From the NCBI GenBank assembly GCA_027924645.1, contig BSBN01001343.1:1116001-1180000 (forward strand): DNA of 64,000 bases, in the 5' to 3' direction. Under the pieces are notes generated by a model. It did no database searches and was not told the DNA's origin. It saw nothing but the letters and a program-made list of their open reading frames with translations. Positions 49,863 through 59,848 of the stretch are shown here, one piece after another. Position 1 is the stretch's first letter; each line of letters starts with the position of its first letter. The stretch is from Cunninghamia lanceolata. Lineage: Eukaryota; Streptophyta; Pinopsida; Cupressales; Cupressaceae. Both the position numbers and the translations under genes were made by a program.

Positions 49863-52800
49863 TGTTACACCCCCTTTTTAGATTCAATATTACTATTTAC
49901 TTTTTCCTAAATAGTACAGTCATGTGGATATGTTTTAACATCATAGAAAATGATGATATGATTAGAAGAGGTTAATTTTATGAAATCATGGATTTTTACT
50001 TGATTATGATCAATCTGAAGTTATGAATTAAAATGTCTTTTCGATATGAAAATGAAATGATTTGATGTAAATGTGTTTTGATTAAAACATTGGTACTCTG
50101 ACCACAAATTTTATGTGAGATTGTCAATGACAGGAATAGATGGAACATGTTCACTAAGAAGAAAGAACAAGAGAAAGTATCTTCGAGAAAGAGATAATAG
50201 ACTTTGGAATAACCCTTGGGTGCTTGCCACTGAAAACGAACATCGGGTAGATAAACCTAGTTGCCTTGAGATAAGTATTGATTTCGGGTAAAGTCAATTT
50301 TGGATGTGAATGTCAAGGTTTTTAAGAATAGGTCTTCCTTCCTTTCGTAGTTGTCATGATGAGTATGGGAAATCGACATCTATGTCGTAATACTATGAAT
50401 CATGTCAATAAAATATGGATGACTGATATATTTTTATATATATAAACTTATACACTTGAGAATGAGTTGTATGTCATGTCTTGTTTAGTGGTTCGGTGTA
50501 AAAGTCAAAAATTGTGCGTAAAGTTGACCCCAAACCTTGTATTGTGTTTACGCTCCAATCGTCATCATCGTCATAAAGCTCTATGAGCGTATGATGTAAA
50601 TGTTTACTTGCAGAATTCAACAGATGTAGAATTGTTTCTATTGTTTGCTATTATTGTATAATAAAAGGTTTAAATAATGTTTTAAATCTTTGAGACCGTC
50701 GAGTGTAATACCATTGGTCATATTGTAACGGTAAGATACAAAATCATATTTAGTTATATTTAAATAGTCATTAAGGAGTAATTATTTTATCCTTAATGAT
50801 GTTAGTAATCGAGCAGTAGCTCGAAGGGTTCACTCAAGCCATTATTATGATGTCTTTTATTCCAAAACATTCTATTTATTCTTAAGCTTCAAACTTTATT
50901 GATTGGTTGTCAACTTAGCCATTATTTCAAGTCATGTATTTGATTTAAACTCAAAATCTATTAAGAGTAGTGTTGTATCATCTTCCAACTGAAAATGCCA
51001 TCTCGCATAATGTTAAGCTCCACTTTGAGGATCAGCTGCAAGGTTAGTGGAAAACCAAACCATTTTTGTGTAGGGGTCACGGAAAGGAGGTAGATGGTTA
51101 GCCATGTAGAGTAGTTACCAAGTTGATAGGGTGTGGTTTAGAGAGTAGGAAGTTAGTTTTTCTTCTTGGGAGAACATGATATAGAGGAAGTGGGGAGACA
51201 GTTTTGATATACAGAATGGGGAAAAGAAGCTGACAATAGGCTAAGTGAAAAGAGTATGTGAGCGGGTAAGAAGAGAACAAGCTTTTGGACCAGTTTATAA
51301 GTAGTCACCAGACATTTTCTTCAGGTTCCATCTCATCACTCTTCTACGTTGTCATGGTTAAACTGGAATGTCTCAATAGGAATGACTCCACTTTGTAATA
51401 CAAAGGAACTTAGTGTTTTATTAATGATGTAATATGTGGACTGGTTACAACCTTTAAGACCTATGTGTTTACTCTTCTTTTAAAACAAAAATGATGCTAT
51501 TTGTTCCTTGAACCACACCGCAGTCTTAACCCTCATAGTTGTAACATACATGTTCCTCGAAGCATCTTCAATGGTTGATTTAAACTATGTAGTTGTATTC
51601 GTTTAACTTTAGAAATATATGGATATGTGGAGAGCACATGGTAAAGTGAGTTTTGGTCGATTGCTAGCTATAAAGATACACTAAGCTGTAGTAGTCTAGT
51701 CTTGGTCGATGTTGGAAGCGTCATCAGTTGGCCTGCTGACTATTTATAGTTGGTCTTATCATATCCAAAAAATAATTAGAATAATGAAAGACTTGAAGAA
51801 TGTGCCATCCCGTCAGCAAAATGGGGAACAATGGTGTGGAATGTATGTCGTTGTACGTGTAACTACTCAGTCTTCCACAAGTTTAGAATCTATAATTGGT
51901 TGGCCAATTATAGAGTTATACTTTTCTTGCTGTGAAAGACATCTAGTTATAGTCCATTTATTTATTGTATATAATTCTTTCTACTTTAAAAACATTTAAA
52001 CTGTTGTGTCATCAGAAGAGGGTAAAGAATTGTTTTGGTCTAAACTGTCAAACATGTTAGATAATGAAGTTTTAGAGTAGACACAATGAGTCTATAGTCA
52101 AGTGTTTAGTTTAAACTTGCATGCATTCTTCTTGCTAATAGAAACAACAAGTTAGGATTGTTAAATGCTTAGTTTGATAAAAGATTAAGCTACGTCAAGG
52201 TTTCGATAGGTCAAAGAAGACTTTTAAGAGTATTTAAACTTTAACTCTAGGTATTCAATTACTTGAATTCTATGATTGGTTTATTATTAAACCCCTTCTG
52301 AAATTATTTTGTTAAGTTTAGTGTCCTCTCTTGACTGGATAATTTAAAGCAGTGGACGAGCTTAAAGATCAACTGATAAACTTAGAGCATTAACCGATTA
52401 ATCGGTAAGCTAGAATCCCATTTCTTTAACATATGGATGGAAATGTCTCCAAGAGCCAAAAAGAGAGAGATAACCCTAACTGCCATGCGTTAAAGCATGA
52501 TGAGTTGAAACACCAAGAGGTTATCGTGGTTGTTATTTTATACTTATACATAGGTAATTGTAGGATTGCGATTAATTCAAGTCGAGTTGGGGTGGGTGAA
52601 CTTACTTGCATTGACACAATGCTAAATATATTCAAATCCTTTGGCCAAGGTAGTGCACCTGCCTCAAATGCATTAATAGTTCACCGTGACTGGATGGCGT
52701 AGCTTGTGGAGTGGTCATGCTTGACTAGAGGGTATCTAGTGGATTGCATGATAACACGTTACATAGGTCAGAACACCAGTACTCAGATGGCTAACACCAT

Positions 52801-53218
52801 TGGTTATCCTAGGTCTATCCTCTTTGAGTAGGGTAGAGCCACTTCTGGGTAGGAAGAAGTGTGGGAGATTGATGATTTGTGGTTGGAGGTTAAGCTCTTC
52901 GAAGATACTTTCTCTTGTATATTCCAGAGGCTTACCTATACTTGAATTTGGATGGTCAACAATCGAGATGCAGTGAGTTTGGTAAGTTTCTATTTTGAAA
53001 ATGTTCTAAGTAACTTTGAGCATCATATTGTATAATGTTATAGATGAATAGAACCCTTTGTATAACTTATAATTTCATGATTATTATTTAGTTGATGAAT
53101 GATCTTCTTGGTTTTTAAATGAAAAACAATTTATCATTTTTCTGCATTTAAACTTTAAAAAAATTGTTACCTTTGGTTAAACTTAGTTTTTAGGGTGAAA
53201 ATTAAATTAGGTGTTACA
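49863..53218 (+). repeat. Chromovirus 3' LTR
   Basis: Matches the 5' LTR along its full length and ends GTGTTACA, followed by TAGAT. Confidence 0.92.
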
Positions 53219-53510
53219 TAGATGCTCATATCTTTTCACTCATTCATCACTAGAGGTTCAATCTCTAAAATATAGTAGACATGATACTCCTCTCAACTTG
53301 CCCAAGTCTGCACTTTGCTGAGCTACACCCTTAGAGAGATCCAGACCTGATTGTTGAACCTTGCTGCATGCTTTGTTCTTGTTCACCAGACCAGAACTTC
53401 TTCAATCTGACTTCCAGCATAGACACACTACGCTCTACGGATGTGTGGGATAGACTTTGTTGCCATCAATGACAACAATCATGAAGCCACATAGTGTCTC
53501 TTGCCAACAA
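53219..53510 (-). repeat. Minus-strand element LTR, part after the chromovirus
   Basis: Resumes after the second TAGAT and ends CCAACA at 53,510, next to the minus-strand purine tract. Confidence 0.7.
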
Positions 53511-53759
53511 CCTCCCCCTTTGGCATTGATGGCAACACTTAGTGAAAAATGACTAAGTGTCGTAACAAATTCCCCCTTCGCTAATGCTCTATCTTATGTA
53601 CACTTTTACCAGAGATCCCCCTTACCTGGATTCCACATTTTTCACTACTCCTCACTCCCCATTTGACATCAATGGCAAAGGGTGGAATCTGCACACCAAA
53701 ATTTGTAAAAATCAACCTATACATAGCCGCATAAGTATATATGCATGTTATACTTGCAT

Positions 53760-54535
53760 ATACTTAAGTATATCCACAAAAGTGGTCTTCAACTAGACAA
53801 ATTTTGTTGCCCAACTCTACTTCATCCTGTCCAAAATTGAAATGTGGCCACTCAACAAAAATGCAAAAGTTTCTTCCTTTCTTAAGTCTACCCTATCATT
53901 GGTCCGGGCTGTGGTCTAAGCATTAGTTAGGGCCTCATACATGGCCTCTAACTTAGGGATAACTATCCTTCTAAGTTCACCCATCCTACTGATTATATTC
54001 TTCCTCTCCTTTTCAAGATTCTTTATTTCATTTAGAATGGCAATAGCCTGGCACTCTTGATTCATTATGGATGTGGTGAGAGGATCAAAATTTTGAGATA
54101 AACTTGACAGTTTATCTTCTTGTTCTTTCACCTTCTTTTCAATATCATTAGTTACTTTAGACTAGGATAGACAAAATTTATACATTTCTCCACCATCTTT
54201 AAGAGCATTTTCTAGGCTCTTTATTCAAATATCAAAGGTCCTCTGTCATTAGCTATGAGTCCTTGCACTTCAGTGAATCTCTTTCCCAAAAATTCTTTAT
54301 GGACTTTCTCTTCTGTCGATTTCTTTAAAGAATCAAAATGGGTGCTAACAGAATTAACAAGAGATTTCAAGTTACTGGATGGAGAGGCCGAAAGCTCCTT
54401 TTGGAAGGATTGCATGATCTTCTCCAGCATTCTAGATGTAATTTCTATCAGTTCACAATCTTCCATGTGGGACTTCAGAAGCTTTTCTTTTACTTTAGCT
54501 TGGGTAAAAGATGCTATCTTCATTGCCTAAACTAG
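53760..54535 (-). pseudogene. Decayed coiled-coil protein frame next to the 3' LTR of the minus-strand element
   Basis: On the minus strand two open stretches (54,523-54,221 and 54,131-53,916) form one protein, with stops and a shift between them. It is rich in Lys, Glu and Leu with heptad-like spacing (EIKNLEKERKNIISRMGELR; SLKKSTEEKVHKEFLGKRFT), so mostly coiled coil. It lies just upstream of the purine tract, the place where some retrotransposons carry an extra or env-like frame. No family is recognised, and the env-like reading rests on position alone. Confidence 0.45.
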
Positions 54536-54544
54536 AGAGAGGGA

Positions 54545-55581
54545 GGGTAAGTGCAAAAAGATGGGGGGCCAAAAAGTGGCCAAAAAATTTTGAAAAAAAA
54601 TTTAGGCATAACGCGAGCGCGTTATAACGCGCTCGCATTATAACGCGCTTTATATATATAAAAAAAACGCTGTCATTTCATTTTATGTTATTTCATTGTT
54701 AGTTTTTCCTCCGCCCGCGGCTTAAAACCCTTCAAAAACGCGCTTGCGTTCTACAAAACACCGTTCAACACAAAAGATTTGTCGATTCATCGCCGAAATG
54801 CCGCCGCGACGTCGAGCACGCCAAAGGGGTGAGTTATCTTTGTTTTTTTGTTTGAATTTCTTCCTAAATAGGTAGGTTTTGTGTTGATTTTTGATGCATA
54901 TTTTATTAATTGTAGGAAATGTTAATGCACCTCCTCCTCCTCCTCAAAATCCACAAAATCTTGAGGAAGAAATACCTGCAGAACAACAACCTCCTCCATT
55001 CATTCCTCGACATGCCCCTAGAACACAAGATAATATAATGGGGGAAATTGAAAACAACAAAAAACAAATTGAAGATATAATTGCAAGGTTGAAAGATCCT
55101 TCCACTTCAACCTTGCATAGGTCCACGCTTGCCGAATCTCTTGAGTCTATGTTATCAAATGTAAATTCAATTAGCAAGCAAATAACTAGTTGGACCGATA
55201 AAAAGAGAGAGTTTAGAGATTACTATGCAGATAAATTGTCATACCAAGATGTCAAAAAATTACAAATTACAAAAGTAGACTTGTGTTCAATTTTCACAAA
55301 CCCACAAACAAATCAACCTCCACCCATTACATGCAAGAGGTTCCCTATCCATTGGTGCAACAACCAAGCGATAAGGGACAATTTCGGGCAGAGGTGGTGG
55401 ATGGTTTTTGACCATCCTCCATGCAATAACAATGAGGTCCCGCAATACTTTTTGAGGAAACTCTACTCCGAGTTTGTCCTCAATAAAGTGCCAAACTATT
55501 TTGATATGCAGGACTTCCAGGGTAGAGGTGGGGGCTCAGCACAGGATAGACCAGGGGCACGTCTTGACCCACAGCGGGTAG
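54545..55581 (+). mobile_element. Start of an unclassified element, cut by the Ogre-like insertion
   Basis: The left end GGGTAAGTGCAAAAAGATGG, then GGGGCCAAAAAGTGGCCA, matches the left end of the 19.27-kb element at about 27-30 of 37 positions. In both cases palindromic ATAACG-type repeats follow within 100 bp (here ATAACGCGAGCGCGTTATAA at 54,608). A spliced gene follows. The element stops at 55,581, where an LTR begins; its remainder must lie outside the window. The class is unknown. Confidence 0.4.
54798..55581 (+). CDS. Unrecognised proline-rich 'WWMVF' protein, two exons, interrupted by an LTR
   Basis: Exon 1 is 54,798-54,828 (MPPRRRARQR plus one base). The intron 54,829-54,915 is 87 bp with GTGAGT and TGTAG borders and is T-rich. 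Exon 2 runs from 54,916 in frame (GNVNAPPPPPQNPQ) to the LTR at 55,582. Residues seen: a Pro-rich N-terminus, a Lys/Glu helical part, then K-R-F-P-I-H-W-C, RWWMVFDHPPC and a Y-F-x-x-K-L-Y-S-E-F segment, ending in a Gly/Arg/Gln-rich stretch. The tail of the open frame after 55,581 (to 55,595) is LTR sequence. The intron call rests on frame continuity and on a similarly placed donor in the decayed copy at 2.93 kb. Function unknown; gag-like or transposase-associated roles are both possible. Confidence 0.5.
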
Positions 55582-55737
55582 TGTTAGCACAGTAAAATTT
55601 TCAAAATTTTACTATTCCCTATTCCATCATATTTGAATAAACCCTAAAGGAATATCCCAAAAGGACCACAATATAAAATTTTTGTACCTCGTAAAATGAC
55701 TTGGGATGAACATTGTAAAAATCATCAAAATCAATCC

Positions 55738-56640
55738 ATCGGCATAAGGTCGTGTGGTTTACACCGATACATAGCGAATTGTTTGAAAACAACCATCGGC
55801 GTGAAAATAGAGATCGGAAGAAGAATCATGGAGCTCACCGATGGAGTAAGCAACACCGATGACTTTACATCGGCAAGAAAAGCAAGTGGTCATGCCGATC
55901 GGTATGACAAATATCTATCGGATGATCTTTTAGAAATTGCCCCGACGGTATATATCATACCGATGAAGCACTTTCGGCAAGAGTTTCACCGAACAGCATG
56001 CGAGGGTCACAAAGCAATAGTCATCGGTGAGAAATGAACCATCGGAATAGAAAACAAGTAAATCTCCGACGATCAAAAGTCCTGGCGATAAGAAAGTTAT
56101 CGGCGAGACTCACAGCGATGCATCTTCATCGGGATAGCTTGACACATCGGAACAAAAGAAGCAAGTCTTGCCGATTCATAAGTCACGGCGATCAAAAGAT
56201 ATCGGTGGGACATTACTAAGCTTTGCCCGATGAAGGATATGATAAAGGGCATCGGGGAGATAATTTCGATCGGGGTATCTTGAGAAAGCTATCCCGATAG
56301 AAAATGTCATTCCGATAAAGATAAAAGCTCATACACAAACAGACTATCGGTAAGACAATAAAGATCGGGGAGACATAATTTTAGTATCCCGATGGTCTCA
56401 ATCTTCCCGATAAGCAAAGTATATCGGTGGGACTTGCCATATCGCGGAGAGATCTAAAACTCTTGGCGATGAAGGAAATCATGCCGATGGTCACACCCAC
56501 TTGAAATATGATACTACATGGCATCGGGGATACAATTGAGGGGTTATGCCGATTGACCGTCCGCGCCATAAAAAGGGGTTGAGGTCGTTCAGACATTTCA
56601 AAAAGGCACGCCGATAGGAAGAGTTATGGCGATGTGACAC
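55738..56640. promoter_or_regulatory. Cluster of about 30 ATCGG/CCGAT motifs in the U3-like region
   Basis: ATCGG or its complement CCGAT occurs about 32 times in roughly 900 bp, on both strands, about every 28 bp. About seven near variants with the core GCGAT or ATCGC also occur. Chance would give about two. Frequent contexts are CATCGGNGA, ACCGATG, GCCGAT and TCCCGATA. The array ends just before the large frame and surrounds the TATA-like box. It looks like an array of binding sites. Confidence 0.85.
56567..56578 (+). promoter_or_regulatory. TATA-like box of the giant LTR
   Basis: CATAAAAAGGGG, the TATAAAAGGG-like form frequent in plant LTR promoters. Transcription would start near 56,600, leaving about 260 nt before the frame's likely ATG at 56,861. 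Inferred from sequence only. Confidence 0.45.
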
Positions 56641-56860
56641 TTCACAGCGATGAACATTGAATTGATCAGATAATTAATACAAAACGGCTACAAAGTTCAT
56701 ACGATCATTATAATTGCAAACAACCGTCCGAGAGCAGAATACAAAAGAATTCTCAGGGCAAAAGCAAAGGTTTCCAATTCCAGTCATCGAGCGACAGGTA
56801 CACATACACAAACCATTATATTACCTGTATTTGAATTTCCTATCAAATTTTTCAAAACAA

Positions 56861-59845
56861 ATGGAAACTTCGGGGAAAGGAAAAGGAAGAAAATCACAAG
56901 GAGAAACCAGTAAACCAAAGAAGCAAAAAACTGATCAAACCCCTGAAGAAAAAGTGAAAGACAGGAAACTAAATCAGGACTTGATTGATCAGTTGCCTGG
57001 GTCAGCTCCCAAGGCCAGGAGGTCTGCCCAACTCAGGGCAGAAGTAGAAAAATTAGAAGACAAACATAAGCGCCTGGGAGATATTTGGACTCCAATTAGG
57101 GGATATGAACTCTTCAGGTTTCATTACAACAGAAGATTTAGAAATGCCCCTGTGTCAAACCCATGGCACATGAATTTAGGCAAACTGGTTGTACCTAATG
57201 TATTCTTGAATGTAGAACTCCTGCAACTATTAGCCAGGCATTACAATTCAGGCCTGAAAGCTATCTGCAACCCTCAGGGAGAACCAATTATACACCTATC
57301 AAAAAATGCTATTTGTGAGGTGTATGATTTGGATGATTTGTGCACTGTCCCTGTTGTTTATGAAGACTTGGATAAAGAATACTGGAGAATGGATACAACC
57401 TACAATGGATGGAGGTTACCCATTCATAGACCCAGGATCGAAGGAGAAGTGATACCCTTGACTGAGAATGATGGCCCTCCCTTTCATGTGTCCATTTTTG
57501 AACCATACATTCAATATACTTACTATTCTGTAGGTCAAGTCCTTGGCTCAGAGGTCCCTGAATTTATGGCTATTCCTCTAATGGTCATAACCTCTGATAT
57601 TCAATGTCACAATGCCAGACAGTTTGATTATGCCTCCTATGTTGCTACTAGAATAGACTCTGGTCTATCTGCAATGAAAAACAATGCTCCAGCATGCTCT
57701 TTTGAGCATTACTCGATGCTCATGCATATGGTCTTATACTATGGCCAGGAAGTAGGATTGTGGCCAAATGAGCTTCAAGTTGTTGCTGCAGGTAAGAAAG
57801 GGGAGAAGATACCTGTACAAATGTGGACCAGAATCTGGGATAGCAGGTATGCTAACTCCAGCTATGCTCAATTTGAGGAGCATTGTGTTAAAGTGCTGTA
57901 TAGATATTTCAACCATCCCTGTGAATATTCAATTTCAGATGAAATAAAAAGATTCCTCAGGCCAAAAGATTTTGGTGGCCCCCCTGCTGTCACTCATAAT
58001 TGGGGAGACTGGTATTGTTTTGAGGACGCTACCATGATCAGAGTGTATGGTTTTGAGGATGCCCCCTTTATATTGCCTAAAACTGTCCCTGACAGGATTG
58101 CATATCTGGAAATAATTAGGCAAATGCATTGTTCCAATGTCATGCATCTAAGTTCGCATGATAAACAATCATTCATGCCTAGTACTTTGTGTTTTGGAGA
58201 TTTTACTGTGGTTTCAAAAGAAGGGTATAATCTCATTTTGGATAAACTAATGCATTATAACATGGTGACTGCTGAGGTGAGGAAAGGGTTTGACCCTGAG
58301 GGTTTCATTGATTATGCAAGAAGAAAACAAAATCTCAGTGGATACATGCACATACATTATCCACATGATGATGTTATTAGAAATTTGGAAGAGGCTGAAG
58401 TCGATTTGGTAGTGGAGAAATATAACAGAGATTTGAATGAAAAGAAAAAGCAGTTGGCAGAAGTTGAAGTGGTATCCTCTGAAGAGGAAGAATTGACTGA
58501 ACAGCCACAAGATAAGACAACAGAAATGTCTAAAAGAAAAATGCAACAATATCAGCCTCCAGTTGTGATACATGATGAGGAGGGATCTGCTGATGAAGAT
58601 CCACGCCAAAAGGCTTATGATTCTTTTGTGTCAGATGATACATTCATTCATTCAAAGGAATTTAAATCATTCCTGTATAAATACAAGGGAAAGGAAATTA
58701 GAGAGTCAGTAGATAATGTTTCTGCTGACAATGAAAAACAGTTATTGGAAATGTTAAAGGAGACAGTGGACAAGGAAATGCAGGACATGACACCAAGCAG
58801 AGGCAGACAGCTGCTTAAAGATGCGGGGGTTATGATTTTTCCCGGCTTAGATCTAAATTCTGCTCTGGTTTTTGATAGTTTTTTGAATAATGCTGATGAT
58901 AAGTATAAGCTTACTCCAGAAGGAGTTAATGAAGTCTATATGGGAACAAGATACAACAATGATGAAAATTCTTTAATGATATGGGCATTGTATCCTCCCC
59001 ATAAGAAGACGGCCATAATAGACACTGAGAAAACTTTTGGCCATGTTATGACTTTTAGAGCAGGTGAGACTGACCCCATAATTACTGCAGACATTGGTAT
59101 CAATGTTGCAAAATTGAATAAAGCACAGGCTCAGATGTTAATCAAGGAAAGGGATGCCTACAAGCTGAACTGTGAAAGATTAACAAAGGAGAATGACTAC
59201 TTGAAGGATGCTGTTAAGAGCACCTTTGGGCAATCTACGAAGAGAATAACTCAGGGTGAAAGCTCACAAAGTAGTCAAGAGATATCCCATGATCAAGCCA
59301 AACAAATTCAAATAGATGCATTTGTTACAATACTGCAGAGCAGGTATGCAAACATGGTACGGTGGTTAAACCAGTTTTGGGATAACTACTCGGAAAATCA
59401 TAAAGCAGTCAAAGAACATGAGAGGCTTGATCAGAGGATACAAGAAAAGGTGATCGAGTTGCAAAACAGAGGTACCCCTGATAGCACAGATGTCTCTGAG
59501 GCAAGAGCATTACTCAAAAGACACCAGAATTTTTATGATAAACTCAAAGCTGATGCTAAGGAAGGGACTGATGCATCAGACGCAGGGGTGCCCAGAATAT
59601 TCAAAGATAATGGAGAGATAAAGAGCAAAGAAGAGTGGACTATTGATTGTCAAGTTATATTACACAAAGCCACAGGAGCCCTAAAAGATAAAGCCTCTGT
59701 ATCTACAGAAGTTTGCAAGCAACTGGAGGAAATGATCACCCTCGATATAATCACCAGGAGTGCAGTCGAGCTTACTGATTCTCACCGTGCGCAGGAGTAC
59801 TTGGATCATCTAACAAAAGTCTATTTATGGCTAAACAGAGCCTAG
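56861..59845 (+). CDS. Large intact protein encoded inside the LTR, family unrecognised (ORF1-like)
   Basis: The open frame begins at 56,714 (1,043 codons). I prefer the ATG at 56,861 (METSGKGKGRKS, 994 codons), because the preceding 49 codons look like leader sequence. A basic, nuclear-localisation-like segment (KGKGRK ... KPKKQK) is followed by a folded region, about residues 120-560 of the long frame, rich in aromatic residues (GDIWTPIRGYELFRFHYNRR; Y-Y-S-V-G-Q-V-L). An acidic Glu/Asp-rich part is at about 610-690. Heptad-like coiled coils lie near 825-880 and 920-1020 (LNKAQAQMLIKERDAYKLNC). No stop or shift, so the copy is recent or maintained. No enzyme motif is seen. Accessory ORF1 proteins of Ogre elements and plant 'mobile domain' proteins are the nearest comparison I can offer, unproven. 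Confidence 0.75.
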   Translation: METSGKGKGRKSQGETSKPKKQKTDQTPEEKVKDRKLNQDLIDQLPGSAPKARRSAQLRAEVEKLEDKHKRLGDIWTPIRGYELFRFHYNRRFRNAPVSNPWHMNLGKLVVPNVFLNVELLQLLARHYNSGLKAICNPQGEPIIHLSKNAICEVYDLDDLCTVPVVYEDLDKEYWRMDTTYNGWRLPIHRPRIEGEVIPLTENDGPPFHVSIFEPYIQYTYYSVGQVLGSEVPEFMAIPLMVITSDIQCHNARQFDYASYVATRIDSGLSAMKNNAPACSFEHYSMLMHMVLYYGQEVGLWPNELQVVAAGKKGEKIPVQMWTRIWDSRYANSSYAQFEEHCVKVLYRYFNHPCEYSISDEIKRFLRPKDFGGPPAVTHNWGDWYCFEDATMIRVYGFEDAPFILPKTVPDRIAYLEIIRQMHCSNVMHLSSHDKQSFMPSTLCFGDFTVVSKEGYNLILDKLMHYNMVTAEVRKGFDPEGFIDYARRKQNLSGYMHIHYPHDDVIRNLEEAEVDLVVEKYNRDLNEKKKQLAEVEVVSSEEEELTEQPQDKTTEMSKRKMQQYQPPVVIHDEEGSADEDPRQKAYDSFVSDDTFIHSKEFKSFLYKYKGKEIRESVDNVSADNEKQLLEMLKETVDKEMQDMTPSRGRQLLKDAGVMIFPGLDLNSALVFDSFLNNADDKYKLTPEGVNEVYMGTRYNNDENSLMIWALYPPHKKTAIIDTEKTFGHVMTFRAGETDPIITADIGINVAKLNKAQAQMLIKERDAYKLNCERLTKENDYLKDAVKSTFGQSTKRITQGESSQSSQEISHDQAKQIQIDAFVTILQSRYANMVRWLNQFWDNYSENHKAVKEHERLDQRIQEKVIELQNRGTPDSTDVSEARALLKRHQNFYDKLKADAKEGTDASDAGVPRIFKDNGEIKSKEEWTIDCQVILHKATGALKDKASVSTEVCKQLEEMITLDIITRSAVELTDSHRAQEYLDHLTKVYLWLNRA

Positions 59846-59848
59846 TTA

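Larger units (their letters stand above)
41241..53218 (+). mobile_element. Ty3-gypsy chromovirus, Tekay/Del-like, full length, inactive
   Basis: A 12-kb element with perfect target duplication TAGAT (41,236-41,240 and 53,219-53,223), LTRs of 3,344 and 3,356 bp starting TGTTAC and ending GTGTTACA, and a tRNA-Met-type primer site TGGTATCAGAGC (44,587). A purine tract GGGGAAAGATA ends at 49,862. The order gag, protease, reverse transcriptase, RNase H, integrase, chromodomain, together with the long LTRs, points to the Tekay/Del chromoviruses; this lineage call is inferred. Over the first 580 bp the LTRs differ at about 5 percent of bases by my count, mostly C/T and G/A changes, as expected for a methylated element. 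Pol has about a dozen stops. Confidence 0.93.
40410..54544 (-). mobile_element. Minus-strand LTR retrotransposon, 3' portion, split by a chromovirus
   Basis: The block 40,410-41,240 starts TGTTGGAAACAAGG and its continuation 53,219-53,510 ends CTTGCCAACA, so the terminal hexamers TGTTGG and CCAACA are inverted partners. Together they make one LTR of about 1.1 kb. Directly to the right, ACCTCCCCCTTTGGCATTGA (53,511) is a purine tract on the minus strand, which places this LTR as the 3' LTR of an element reading leftwards. Its coding remnant (53,760-54,535) is also on the minus strand. The element is lost beyond 54,544, where different DNA starts. Superfamily is not determined. Confidence 0.7.

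Noticed and set aside
55696..56037. 113-codon frame in the ATCGG-rich region
   Set aside because: Overlaps the motif array, low-complexity residue pattern from repeated pentamers, no family.
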